From contig NZ_NFMB01000002.1 in NCBI RefSeq assembly GCF_002161215.1, forward strand, positions 186,001 through 250,000: a stretch of DNA of 64,000 nt, given 5' to 3'. Shown here in pieces: positions 33,935-42,855 of this stretch. The translations under genes and the position numbers were made by a program. Numbering within the stretch: position 1 is the first letter of the stretch; each line of letters starts with the position of its first letter. The notes under the pieces are model-generated. The model ran no database searches, was not told the origin of the DNA, and saw only the letters and a program-made list of their open reading frames with translations. Source of the stretch: Flavonifractor sp. An10. GTDB lineage: Bacteria; Bacillota; Clostridia; Oscillospirales; Oscillospiraceae.

Positions 33935-35857
33935 ATGAAGCCTAAAATGAGCTTTCAAGACTGGTGCCTCCAAAACCGCTCATATCTGCTGCTTCATTTT
34001 TATCAGGAAGGGAACAATCCGCTCTCTCCTGATAAAATCGGATTTTCCTCCGGAAAGCGTGTTTGGTTCCGCTGTCATGTCTGTGGGCTTTCATGGCAAC
34101 GCACATTAAATCATGTCACAAGGAACCCGGCGGTCCAAACCTGCCCATTCTGCGAACACCGAAAACCCAGCCCGTTTTATAATCTGGCGACGGAGTATCC
34201 GGAATTGAAGGATGAATGGGACAGCGAAAGAAATCCATTTCCGCCGGAAAGCTGTTTGCCCCATTCAAAACAAAACGTTTATTGGCGCTGTACAAAAAAC
34301 CATCGATGGAGGGCCATAATCTGTGATCGCGCTGAAACAGCAGAGAAAGCGCGGAAATCAGGAGCCCCGGTATGCCCCTATTGCTCCGGAGAGCGTGTGT
34401 CCACAGCCTATAATCTGGCTGAAAAATATCCGGAAGTTGCCGGGGAGTGGGACTATGTATTAAACAACGGACAAAAGCCAGAAGATTTCCCGCCGCACAG
34501 CAACCACAAAGCCTGGTGGAAATGCACGTACAATCCCTCACACAAATGGCTGGCAAAAATATCCAATCGGACATCGCTGGGACGAGGCTGCCCCCAATGT
34601 GCAAAGGATTTTAAAATGTCCTATCCCGCGCGCGCATTATTCTATTATTTGCGGCAGGCTTGCCCAAGCTGTACCTGTGAGGAACCATTCCGAAAATATA
34701 AAATGGATATTTTTCTGCCTGAACGCAAATTGGTGCTGGAACATGATGGGTATTATTACCACAGCAGTTTGGCGGCCAGAAAGAGGGCGGAACAGAAAGA
34801 CCGCGCCCTGCGGGAGGCGGGGTATCAGGTGCTTCGCATCTGTGACAGCAGGGAGCTGGCTGAGCCGGTTGTATTTCAAAAATCGAAAATTCTATACAGA
34901 TTTGACGAGCGGGACCGGTATCTTGACCAAATGATCGCTGCTGTATTTTCCTATCTTGATTTGCCGCCGCTCGATTTTTACCACTGGCGGGATCGATATG
35001 CAATCAACCGAATGTATTTTCACGAGCGAAAGAAACGCACCCTGGCGGTAGAATATCCTGAGATTGCACGGGAGTGGAGCACCCGCAACACTGACAATCC
35101 TGATACTGTATTCAGCGGTTCATCTCGAAAAGTTTGGTGGCACTGTCCGAAATGTCAGCAGGAGTATCAAGCAACAATTGCCAACAGAACCAAGAACCGC
35201 TCAAACTGTCCGTTCTGTGACAATCTTCGGGCGTATGAGAAAAACTGCCTGGCAGTGCTCCGATCGGAAATTGCCGCTCAATGGCATCCTGAGTTGAATT
35301 TCCCCCTGACACCCTATGATGTAGTTCCCGGCTCTGAAAAAGAAGTATATTGGGCATGTTCGGAAGGACATGTTTGGAAGGCAGCCATCTGTTCCCGCAC
35401 TAAGCCCCGAGAAAGCAGATGTCCCATCTGTTATCCGAGAACCGTGACGCGATGCGGCCCAGTGCGGCCGATGGATCCTGCGCTTGTTCAGATCTGGCAT
35501 CCCACAAAAAATTTGCCGCTCATACCCAGTGAGATAGCGAATCAATCCAATAAAAAATTTTGGTGGCAATGTGAAAAAGGTCATGAGTGGCAATCTGATC
35601 CCAGCCATCTCAACAGACTGGCGCCTTCAAAGCGCTGCCCCTATTGCAATGACCGGGCTGTTTGCGGGGACAATTCCCTGCTTGCGCTGTATCCGGAGCT
35701 GGCTCGGGAGTGGGACAGCGAACTCAATTTTCCGCTGACGCCGGATCAAGTGCTCTATTGCTCTGGCAAAAAGTATTGGTGGCGGCGCGGGGAGTTCGTG
35801 TGGCAGGCGAGCATCAAAGATCGCCAGCGGAAAGGGGAGGGGATCCCCCGCAGTTAA
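33935..35857 (+). pseudogene. Multi-zinc-ribbon protein with a Vsr-like nuclease domain, 5' part (broken)
   Basis: A 640-residue frame. About nine tandem ~65-residue treble-clef/zinc-ribbon repeats of the DUF4379 type (KVWWRCxxGHxW ... CPxC ... ExxxEWDxxxN) surround a central nuclease-like domain with MDIFLPERKLVLEHDGYYYH and KDRALREAGYQVLRICDS, the Vsr/DUF559 PD-(D/E)XK pattern. In-frame stop TAA 35855-35857 cuts a repeat; the same frame continues past it with LSVSHPELAAQWDISKNAPL until a MITE at 35944, and the gene resumes at 36110. Such proteins are often carried by mobile or defence loci. Lower GC than its neighbours suggests transfer. Confidence 0.75.
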
Positions 35858-35943
35858 TACCTCAACTGCTTCCCGCACCTGCGCCTGTCTGTGTCCCATC
35901 CGGAGCTCGCTGCCCAGTGGGACATCTCAAAAAACGCGCCGCT

Positions 35944-36108
35944 AGGGCTTGTTTGAAACATGTCAACATGCCCAATCGGCGGGCCTTTTGCCCCCCTGGA
36001 CGGCGCAATTTTTCCTTGAAATCCGTCAGGATTCCTGCGAAAAAATTGCTTGCCAGCGGCCCAAAATCCCTCGCCGCTGGACACATCGCCAATTTTCAAA
36101 CAAGCCCT
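35944..36108 (+). mobile_element. MITE, copy 2 (165 bp), inserted in the zinc-ribbon gene
   Basis: Same element as at 28556-28719 with only a few differences and the same 15-bp terminal inverted repeats. It separates the upstream repeat (…SKNAPL) from the downstream one (SEQVSAQSGRKVWWRC), which would otherwise join as one standard zinc-ribbon unit. Confidence 0.9.
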
Positions 36109-36109
36109 A

Positions 36110-36472
36110 GCATCGGAACAAGTTTCTGCACAGTCCGGGAGAAAGGTTTGGTGGCGATGTGAAAAGGGGCATGAATGGAAAGCTCCTGTCTCAAATCGAA
36201 GCCGGAGAGGACATAAGTGCCCCTATTGTGCAAATCGTTCCAAGAGGTTGGGCAGCGTTGCAGAGGAACGTCCCAATTTGCTTGAGGAATGGGATTATGA
36301 GAAGAACGAAAATGCACCACAAAATTGTTCTGCGCGTTCCAACAAAAAAGTGTGGTGGAAATGCAGTGTCTGTGGCCATGAGCGGCAAACATCCCCCGAC
36401 AATAGGTTTTGCGGAAGTGGCTGCCCAGTTTGCGCGCGAAAACAGCGTCGCATCTCTTTTGTCAACACATGA
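36110..36472 (+). pseudogene. Multi-zinc-ribbon protein, 3' remnant after the MITE
   Basis: About 120 residues with two more zinc-ribbon units (KVWWRCEKGHEW ... CPYC and KVWWKCSVCGHEW-like ... CPVC) and the natural stop at 36470-36472. It has no start of its own; it is the C-terminus of the broken gene upstream. Confidence 0.8.
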
Positions 36473-36531
36473 CAGCCTGTCGAGAAACCCGGCCTGCGCA
36501 TAATCCGCAGACCGGGTTTCTCGACAGGCTG
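36473..36531. repeat. Perfect 20-bp inverted repeat
   Basis: CAGCCTGTCGAGAAACCCGG and its exact complement flank a 19-base loop directly after the zinc-ribbon remnant. It may be a terminator or an element end. Confidence 0.75.
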
Positions 36532-36532
36532 A

Positions 36533-36566
36533 GGCGGCGGGCCTCAAATGGGCCCGCCGCCTTTTT
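36533..36566 (+). terminator. Terminator between the zinc-ribbon remnant and cat
   Basis: GGCGGCGGGCC / GGGCCCGCCGCC followed by TTTTTCC on the plus strand. It lies between converging genes. Confidence 0.8.
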
Positions 36567-36602
36567 CCTTGGCTAATGGGGTGTGTGATGGAGACCGTCT
36601 GT

Positions 36603-37244
36603 TCAGCGCAGCCCGTCCGTCAGCTCCTGCACCTCCCGGAAAAACCGGGACAGGTGGAAGCCGTCGGCCACGGCGTGGTGGATGTTCATGGTCAGCGGCA
36701 TGATCAGCCGCCCCCGCTCCTCCTCATACCGGCCCCAGGTGACCACCGGGGCCAGGAACGTCCCCTGGTCAAAGACGTGGACGTCAAAGTGCCGGTAGCG
36801 CACCCACGGCAGGCAGGACACGTCGAAGAAGTTGGGCGGCTGGTGCCCAACCACGCCCCGGAGCTCCCCGTACCGCTCCCGATCCCGCAGGAAGCGGGCG
36901 TGGAAGACGGACAGCTCCCCGGCATACTCCGTCACCAGCTTGGTGAAGTTCTCATCCTCTCGGTGGAAGTGGGCATAGCTGGGGGAGACAAAGTCCCACC
37001 GGATCAGGTTCCCCGATGTGTCCCAGCCGTACTTGAACTCGTCGTGGGCGTTGATCACCCGGGACACCGCCCAGATCATGGCCGGGTAGAACTTCAGGCC
37101 GCGCCCCTTGACATACCGCACCAGCGGCGTCACGTCCATGTCCACGGTGAGGCTCATCACCACCCGCATGTGATCCAGATAGAACTGAAAAAGCCCACTC
37201 CGGCTCCATGCGCTCCGGTCAACAATATGGTAAGTTGGATTCAT
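36603..37244 (-). CDS. cat: Chloramphenicol O-acetyltransferase (type A-like)
   Basis: A 213-residue enzyme that acetylates chloramphenicol with acetyl-CoA and so inactivates it. The catalytic HHAVADGFH motif (family HHxxxDG, about residue 187-195) and the N-terminal HFxFY-like FQFYLDHMRVVMSLTVDMDVT pattern are present; length is typical. The start is ATG 37244 with SD AAAGGGG. GC content equals the backbone, so it is not a recent low-GC import. An upstream 12-codon leader frame and hairpin may control expression. Activity is inferred, not shown. Confidence 0.88.
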   Translation of the reverse strand: MNPTYHIVDRSAWSRSGLFQFYLDHMRVVMSLTVDMDVTPLVRYVKGRGLKFYPAMIWAVSRVINAHDEFKYGWDTSGNLIRWDFVSPSYAHFHREDENFTKLVTEYAGELSVFHARFLRDRERYGELRGVVGHQPPNFFDVSCLPWVRYRHFDVHVFDQGTFLAPVVTWGRYEEERGRLIMPLTMNIHHAVADGFHLSRFFREVQELTDGLR

Positions 37245-37306
37245 GTGGATTTCCCCTTTGCATATTTGTCTGTTTGTCAAACATGCAGGGCCGCGGGGAT
37301 CACGGC

Positions 37307-37355
37307 GCTTGCTCCATGCAGGCCGGCCCGGTCAGGCCCCGCATGGAGCGGAAGC
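37307..37355 (-). promoter_or_regulatory. Hairpin overlapping the cat leader frame
   Basis: GCTCCATGC (37311-37319) pairs with GCATGGAGC (37341-37349), with GCTT/AAGC pairs outside. It overlaps the 3' half of the short leader frame, so translation of the leader would melt it. Confidence 0.55.
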
Positions 37356-37370
37356 AAGGCCGCGCTTCAT
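37332..37370 (-). CDS. Candidate 12-residue leader peptide of cat
   Basis: MKRGLASAPCGA, starting at ATG 37370 seven bases after a perfect AGGAGG (37378-37383), is the best ribosome-binding site of this gap. Inducible cat genes of Gram-positive bacteria are known to use short leader peptides with a drug-stalled ribosome. Here the paired hairpin does not directly cover the cat SD, so the mechanism, if any, would differ in detail. Confidence 0.45.
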   Translation of the reverse strand: MKRGLASAPCGA

Positions 37371-37415
37371 GTGCCCACCTCCTGAGGTTTTTTATCTTGC
37401 CGCGGCTGCAGACAG

Positions 37416-38045
37416 TCAGGGATGCCGCGCGTAGAAGTCCTTCAGCAGCTCCGCCAGGGCCTGGGGATTTTCTTCATTGACCACATGGCCGGTATGTGCG
37501 ATGATCTGCAGCTCCGCGCCCGGGATGTTCTGAGCCAGGAACCGGGCGGATGGGAGATTCGCCCGATCCTTTTCCCCGCAGAGGATCAGGGCGGGGCAGC
37601 GGATGCCGCCCGCCCGTGCGCTGAAGTCCAGGTTTTTCATGGAGCTCCCCAGGGCAAAGGTATTCCTCTTGTCAAAGGCCATGGACGTGAAGACGGACTT
37701 GGGCAGGAACCGGAACACCGCATTTTGGAGGGCGAAAGACGCCCCGGGAACCTTGTGCGGCGTGCCGATCAGCACCAGCGTCCTCACCTGCTCCGGGTGC
37801 TCCAGCGTGTAGTGCAGGGCCAGGATCCCGCCCAGTGAGAGGCCGCAAAGATGGAAGGGCTCTCCCACCTGCGCGCAATAATCCGCAAAGGAGGCGCAGA
37901 GATTGGGGTAGCTGGCCTCCTTCCCCCCGAGGATGCCGGAGAGCTCAGGGCAAAGGACGTCCTCACGGCCGCCCAGACAGGAAACCGTCTTCTCCCAGCT
38001 TGCCGCCCTGTGCCCGGAGCCGTGAACCAGAATGATCTTCGCCAT
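37416..38045 (-). CDS. Alpha/beta hydrolase
   Basis: A 209-residue alpha/beta-fold hydrolase without signal peptide. Nucleophile elbow GLSLGG (Ser about residue 70), oxyanion HGSG near the N-terminus (LVHGSGHRAASW), acid in CGEKDRANL and catalytic His in AHTGHVVNEE. It resembles small salicylate-esterase-like hydrolases. Substrate unknown; it lies upstream of cat on the same strand. Confidence 0.85.
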   Translation of the reverse strand: MAKIILVHGSGHRAASWEKTVSCLGGREDVLCPELSGILGGKEASYPNLCASFADYCAQVGEPFHLCGLSLGGILALHYTLEHPEQVRTLVLIGTPHKVPGASFALQNAVFRFLPKSVFTSMAFDKRNTFALGSSMKNLDFSARAGGIRCPALILCGEKDRANLPSARFLAQNIPGAELQIIAHTGHVVNEENPQALAELLKDFYARHP

Positions 38046-38074
38046 AAGCGCCCTCCTAGGTCAGGTATTTTGGC

Positions 38075-39580
38075 TTATTCTACCACATCCCCGGCCGGAA
38101 TTCCAGCGCCGCCAGCGGGGCCGAACCGCACCGCGGCCCGCACCCCCTCCTCCGTGTTTTGGATGGCGCAGGACGCGCCGTGGCGCTCCAGAATCATGCG
38201 CACCAGGTAGAGGCCCAGGCCGCTGCCGCCGGTGCTCCGGCTGCGGGAGCCCTCCTCCCGGTAGAAGGCATCAAAGAGATGGGGCAGGGCGCCGTCGGAG
38301 ATGTGGACGCCGGTGTTTTCCACCTCCAGAACGGGGACACCCCCCTCCGCCCGGACGGTGACGCGCACCTCGGCCCCCTCCGGGGAGTAGCGGGCGGCGT
38401 TGGAGAGCAGGTTGTCCACCGCCCGGCCCAGCAGGGCGGCGTCCCCCTCCACATACACGCCGGGGGTAAGGCGCAGCTCCAGGGTCATGCCCCGCTGCTC
38501 CAGCAGCTCGGCGTAGGCGTCCAGCCGGGCGGATACCAGGGCCGACAGCTCCAGCCGCTCCCGCTTCTCCGCCTCCGCCCCCGACTCCATGCGGGAGACC
38601 GAGAGGATCTCCCCCACCAGGGCCTCCATGCGGTTCGCCGTCCGGAGGGCGCGGGCCAGGTATCTGTCCCGATCCCGGTACACCCCCACCCCGTCCAGCA
38701 TGCCGCCCAGCTGGCCCTTCAGGATGGTCACCGGGGTCTTCAACTCATGGGAGGCGGCGGCAAAGAAGGCCAGCCGGCGGCGCTCCTCCGCCCGGGCCCG
38801 CTCCATGTCGTCCCGCAGGGCGGCGTTGGCGGTTTTCAGCTCCGCCAGGGCGGCGGAGAGGCGCCCGGCCATCTCGTCCAGGCTGCGGCCCAGCAGGCCG
38901 ATCTCGTCGGGGCGGCTCTCCCCGCACTTCCACTGGAAGTCCAGCTCCGCCATCTTCCCGGCGATGGCGCTGATGCGGACGATGGGCTTTGCCAGATAGC
39001 GGGAGTACCCCACCGCGCACAGCAGGGAGAAGGCCAGCAGGGCCAGGGCCAGCCAGGGGGCCACCCGGCCCAGGGCCTCCACCGCCTGGTTGGCCAGGCG
39101 GAACGGCGGGGTGACCAGCAGCTGGTAGGTCTCCGGCCGGTCGGCAAAGGTCACGTCGGCGGCCAGGGCCCCGGCCATGGTGGTGGTCACCACTCCCTTT
39201 GCGCGATCCAGCTGCACCTGGTAGTCGCTGCTCTCATAGGCGGCCACCGAATCGGACTGCTCCACGGCGGTAGTGACGGACACATAGAGGGAGCCCGTGT
39301 CCGCCGATGCACCGTCGGGGCTGGCCAGGGACACCGACGCCCCGCTGTCCCGGATAAACTCGTCCAGAATGGGGCCGGCGTCGGCCAGGTTGGTCTGGGC
39401 CAGCCGGGCGACCAGCCCGTCCACCTGGGTCTGGAGGCGCTCACTGACCACGGCGGTATAGGTGATGGGGGCGGCCCAGGCGATGAAGGCGAAGGTGAGC
39501 ACCCCCGCCCCCAGCAGCAGGACAAAGGTGAGCAGAAAAATCCGGGCCGCCAGATGCTCACGGATGCTCTTTCGGAACAC
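38075..39580 (-). CDS. Sensor histidine kinase (OmpR-partner type)
   Basis: A 501-residue kinase: N-terminal helix (IFLLTFVLLLGAGVLTFAFI), about 140 extracellular residues, a second helix (WLALALLAFSLLCAVGYSRY), HAMP, HisKA with AAASHELKTPVTILKGQLGG and HATPase with NLLSNAARYSPEG, EVENTGVHI and GSGLGLYLV. The start GTG 39580 overlaps the regulator gene by 23 bases; longer readings lie inside that gene. The DHp sequence resembles VanS/VncS-like kinases. The signal is unknown. Confidence 0.88.
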   Translation of the reverse strand: MFRKSIREHLAARIFLLTFVLLLGAGVLTFAFIAWAAPITYTAVVSERLQTQVDGLVARLAQTNLADAGPILDEFIRDSGASVSLASPDGASADTGSLYVSVTTAVEQSDSVAAYESSDYQVQLDRAKGVVTTTMAGALAADVTFADRPETYQLLVTPPFRLANQAVEALGRVAPWLALALLAFSLLCAVGYSRYLAKPIVRISAIAGKMAELDFQWKCGESRPDEIGLLGRSLDEMAGRLSAALAELKTANAALRDDMERARAEERRRLAFFAAASHELKTPVTILKGQLGGMLDGVGVYRDRDRYLARALRTANRMEALVGEILSVSRMESGAEAEKRERLELSALVSARLDAYAELLEQRGMTLELRLTPGVYVEGDAALLGRAVDNLLSNAARYSPEGAEVRVTVRAEGGVPVLEVENTGVHISDGALPHLFDAFYREEGSRSRSTGGSGLGLYLVRMILERHGASCAIQNTEEGVRAAVRFGPAGGAGIPAGDVVE

Positions 39581-40235
39581 GATAGCCCACCCCCCGTACC
39601 GTCTCGATGCAGTCCACCCCCAGCTTTTTGCGGAGGTTCTTGATGTGGCTGTCCACCACCCGCTCGTCCCCGAAGAAGTCGTAGCCCCACAGCCTGGCCA
39701 GCAGCATTTCCCGGGTGAACACCCGGCCGGGGCGGGCCAGCAGCTCCCGCAGCAGCTCAAACTCCCGCAGGGTGAGTTTCTCCGGCAGGGGCTCCCCGCC
39801 CAGGCGCACCTCCAGGGCGTCCAGATCCAGGGTCAGCTCCCCATAGCGCAGCAGCTCGGCCCCGCCGGCCGACCCCGACACGCGGCGGAGCACCGCCCCG
39901 ATCTTCCGCAGCAGCACCGGCATGGAGAAGGGCTTGGTCACATAGTCGTCAATCTCCAGATCAAAGCCCCGCAGCTGCTCCGCCTCCCCGTCCAGGGCGG
40001 TGAGCAGGATGATGGGCACCCGGGACTGGCGGCGGATGAGCTCGCACACCCCAAAGCCGTCCAGCTTGGGCAGCATCACGTCCAGCAGCACCAGATCAAA
40101 GTCCCCCCGCTGGATGAGATCCACCGCCTCAATGCCGTCCCCGGCCAGGGCGGTGTCGTACCCCGCGTCCCGGAGGTAGGCATCCAGCAGCTCCTGGATG
40201 TCCGCCTCGTCCTCCACAATCAGAATCCGTGTCAT
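39558..40235 (-). CDS. OmpR-family response regulator
   Basis: A 225-residue regulator: receiver domain with VEDEADI, Asp in LVLLDVMLPKLDG and Lys in DDYVTKPFS, then a winged helix ending VRGVGYRVPKEHP. The start is ATG 40235 (SD AGGAGT). It is translationally coupled to the kinase. No obvious target gene is adjacent except possibly the hydrolase and cat. Confidence 0.9.
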   Translation of the reverse strand: MTRILIVEDEADIQELLDAYLRDAGYDTALAGDGIEAVDLIQRGDFDLVLLDVMLPKLDGFGVCELIRRQSRVPIILLTALDGEAEQLRGFDLEIDDYVTKPFSMPVLLRKIGAVLRRVSGSAGGAELLRYGELTLDLDALEVRLGGEPLPEKLTLREFELLRELLARPGRVFTREMLLARLWGYDFFGDERVVDSHIKNLRKKLGVDCIETVRGVGYRVPKEHP

Positions 40236-40368
40236 GCCATCAACTCCTGTGCCCACATCCTAACACACAATTGTGAATTTTGTGTGGAGAACCTCCCCCT
40301 TCCGGCGGGGAAGCGCAAAAACAGGCGGGGCGGCCCGCATGGGCCGCCCCGCCGCGCTGTTTCGGCTC

Positions 40369-41133
40369 CTACAGACGCCGCAGCCCCTCCCAGCAGGCCA
40401 TGATGAAGCAGTGGGGGAGGAACTTGCTGGCTGCCCGCTGCACCAGGGCGGGCAGGCCGCAGGTGGTCACCGCCATCCAGCGGCTGTCCCGCAGGGCCCG
40501 CCGGGCCACGGTCTCCGGCCGGAGGGCAAAGGGAAAGCAGCGCACCGTGCGTCCGTTTTTGGTGTCCCGGGCCACGTCCATGAACTCGGTGCGGATCCAC
40601 CCCGGGCACACCGCCGTTACCCGGATGCCCCGGGGGGCCGCCTCCCACCGGAGTGCCCGGCTGTACCGGAGCAGGAAGGCCTTGGTGGCGGCGTAGACGT
40701 TGAAGCCGGGCAGGGGCTGGAAGGAGGCGGAGGAACAGATCTCCAGCACCCGCCCGCCTCTCCCCATATGGGGCAGGACGGCGGCGGTAAGGGCCACGGC
40801 GGCCTTGCAGTTCAGATCCACCATGTCCGCCGTCTCCTGGAGGGTCATGTCGGCGTAGGTGCCGAACTTGCCGAAGCCGGCGGAGTTGATGAGCACCCGC
40901 ACGTCCGGCCGCTCCCGCTCCAGCAGGGCGCGGAGGGCCTCCACGCTCTCCATTTTGGTCAGATCCAGGGCGATGGAGCGCATGGGGGTGCGCAGCTCCG
41001 ATGCCAGGGCCTCCATCCGCCCCTCCCGGCGGGCCACCCCCCAGATCTCGTCCAGGCCGCCCAGCTGATCCAGGCGGCGGATGAAGGCCGCCCCCAGGCC
41101 GGAGGACGCCCCGGTTACCAGTGCGATATTCAC
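40369..41133 (-). CDS. Short-chain dehydrogenase/reductase
   Basis: A 254-residue SDR: cofactor motif TGASSGLGAAF (about residues 7-17), NSAG at about 85, catalytic YxxxK as YAATK with upstream Ser in ICSSASF. The start is GTG 41133 with SD AGGGAGG. Substrate unknown. It is the last GC-rich backbone gene before the accessory region. Confidence 0.87.
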   Translation of the reverse strand: MNIALVTGASSGLGAAFIRRLDQLGGLDEIWGVARREGRMEALASELRTPMRSIALDLTKMESVEALRALLERERPDVRVLINSAGFGKFGTYADMTLQETADMVDLNCKAAVALTAAVLPHMGRGGRVLEICSSASFQPLPGFNVYAATKAFLLRYSRALRWEAAPRGIRVTAVCPGWIRTEFMDVARDTKNGRTVRCFPFALRPETVARRALRDSRWMAVTTCGLPALVQRAASKFLPHCFIMACWEGLRRL

Positions 41134-41664
41134 GCCAATGCCTCCCTGCCGCGTTGTTTCCTCTATTTTACCCCCAAAAGGACGGCCCATGCAAGCCCGC
41201 CGGAGCGCAGAACAGGGAGTCCGGATCCTCTCCGGACTCCCTGTATCCTGTTCTACGGGCCTGTATTCAGGCGGCCGGAGCTCATGTTATCGTCTCATTC
41301 AAAACGCACCTAATATCTCGCTCATTTTGTCCCTCTCGCCCCTCATTCTGGTCAACAGCCATTTGATCCAATTCATCACGTTTTTCTCGTCTTTTCCTCA
41401 TAAACTCCATCGACCAATCCCCAAAAGTGGGCAAAAAAGAAGGGAGCCTAAGGGTAAAACCTTAGACTCCCGTGCCATTTTCAGCGGGATGTTATGTCTG
41501 TTTTGGACGAGACACTGTCATGGAGTCTAAAGATATTTATCATTATATCATCACCGTCGGTCAGACGCAACCTATTTGATATGCGGGTTATCCAGAACCT
41601 CCCATGATATCTCCGATGCAAAGTGTATATCGTAAGATATCTATATTGCAAAGGAGTATCGTAT
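41134..41664. other. Junction between GC-rich backbone and AT-rich accessory DNA
   Basis: A 531-bp gap without a credible gene. It holds a 13-bp hairpin (41213-41225 with 41231-41243) and a second, GGGAG-CTAAGG.../...CCTTAG-CTCCC (about 41440-41471). Composition changes from GC-rich before about 41.28 kb to AT-rich after. No tRNA or clear attachment repeat is seen. Confidence 0.5.
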
Positions 41665-42591
41665 ATGACAACTATTCAGACATATGTACCATCGCCTCCA
41701 ACGCCAGGCTTGGCCACAATTTACATTGTTCGTGTTCAAGAAACCGATGACTCTATTCTGCTGTATTACGACATTGCGCTTGGTCCATCAGCAGGCTATG
41801 CGTATTGTCTCTATCAAGTCACTGGTTTTTGGCCGTTGTGCTGGCGGATCACGAAAAAATCTGCTGGCGAATTTGTCCGGTGCTGTGCATTGAAAGCCAT
41901 TCAGCGCAACCGCAGAAATGTAAAAGACCTGCTTGAGAGCGCTGATTCCTCGTTGGTTGTCTATTTAGATTGTGCAGATGATTCTAACAGTGATAGCATC
42001 CATATTTGTAGATCCTATCCCTTGGATATCAGCAAAATAAATCCTGATGACATTCGGATTAACGGTACAGTGTCTTGGGCCGAAGGATCACCAGAGAACA
42101 TTCGAGCAAACTTGATGGCGGCTTACAATCCGAACTTGCCTTTGTTATTGATTAGCAAGGAGGAGAAGGCATCCCCCATGATAGATTGGGCGGCTAAACA
42201 CCACGTCATTCTCTTGCCCAGCAAAATGGATTCCGGAGATTATCAGATGTTAGATGGAAAGTACATTGTAGACCGAAAATCTGACTTACTGGAACTTTTT
42301 AATGATTTTTGTATGCCAGATAATCGCCGTCGCTATGAAAACGCCGCTGTCAGGGCAAAAGGCCAGAGGAAGAAGTTAGTATATGTTGTTGGCACAAACG
42401 ATGTCACCGATATCGATTCGCTGGAAGGTTGGTCTGCTCCAATTCCCGGGAAAAATAAGATCGCAGATGGAAATTCATTGGCTGCACACTTGCGGCGCTA
42501 TCAGATGACTTTCCCACATATATCATTTGTCTTCTGTCCTTCGGATACTCTCTGTAAAACGATTTTTGAACAAGCCAACGGAAAAGCGTAG
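41665..42591 (+). CDS. Protein with a C-terminal ERCC4-type nuclease domain
   Basis: A 308-residue protein. From about residue 180 it carries the ERCC4 nuclease signature: SGDYQMLDGKYIVDRKS, i.e. GDY followed by V-D-R-K in place of V-E-R-K, then L..F and RYENAAVRAKGQRKKLVYVV. The N-terminal ~180 residues are not recognised. ERCC4 domains cut branched DNA and are frequent in phages and plasmids. The start ATG 41665 has SD AAAGGAG. It opens the AT-rich region and precedes a primase-helicase gene, which suits a replication or recombination role. Confidence 0.6.
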   Translation: MTTIQTYVPSPPTPGLATIYIVRVQETDDSILLYYDIALGPSAGYAYCLYQVTGFWPLCWRITKKSAGEFVRCCALKAIQRNRRNVKDLLESADSSLVVYLDCADDSNSDSIHICRSYPLDISKINPDDIRINGTVSWAEGSPENIRANLMAAYNPNLPLLLISKEEKASPMIDWAAKHHVILLPSKMDSGDYQMLDGKYIVDRKSDLLELFNDFCMPDNRRRYENAAVRAKGQRKKLVYVVGTNDVTDIDSLEGWSAPIPGKNKIADGNSLAAHLRRYQMTFPHISFVFCPSDTLCKTIFEQANGKA

Positions 42592-42699
42592 CAGGGCAAC
42601 TCCTTCTTTGCTTCTCTGGAATAATAGTAGTATATTTCCACTATATAGCGAAAGAAGGTGAAAAATCAAAGATAAAATCACCCAATGCATAAAATTAAC

Positions 42700-42741
42700 A
42701 AGTGGGAAGTACCCCTGATGGGTACCTCCCACTTTTGTTTT
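42700..42741 (+). terminator. Terminator after the ERCC4-type gene
   Basis: AAGTGGGA-GTACCC and complement form a 15-bp stem with one mismatch (42700-42714 with 42720-42734), followed by TTGTTTTG. Confidence 0.8.
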
Positions 42742-42855
42742 GCAAGGAACAGCCTTCTTCAATAACGTTTCCATCTGATAACCATTTGCTTGTTCTCTGA
42801 TAAGGTGTCATGAGTTTGCGTAATGTAAGCAAATTGCAATGCAAGGAGCTTACAT

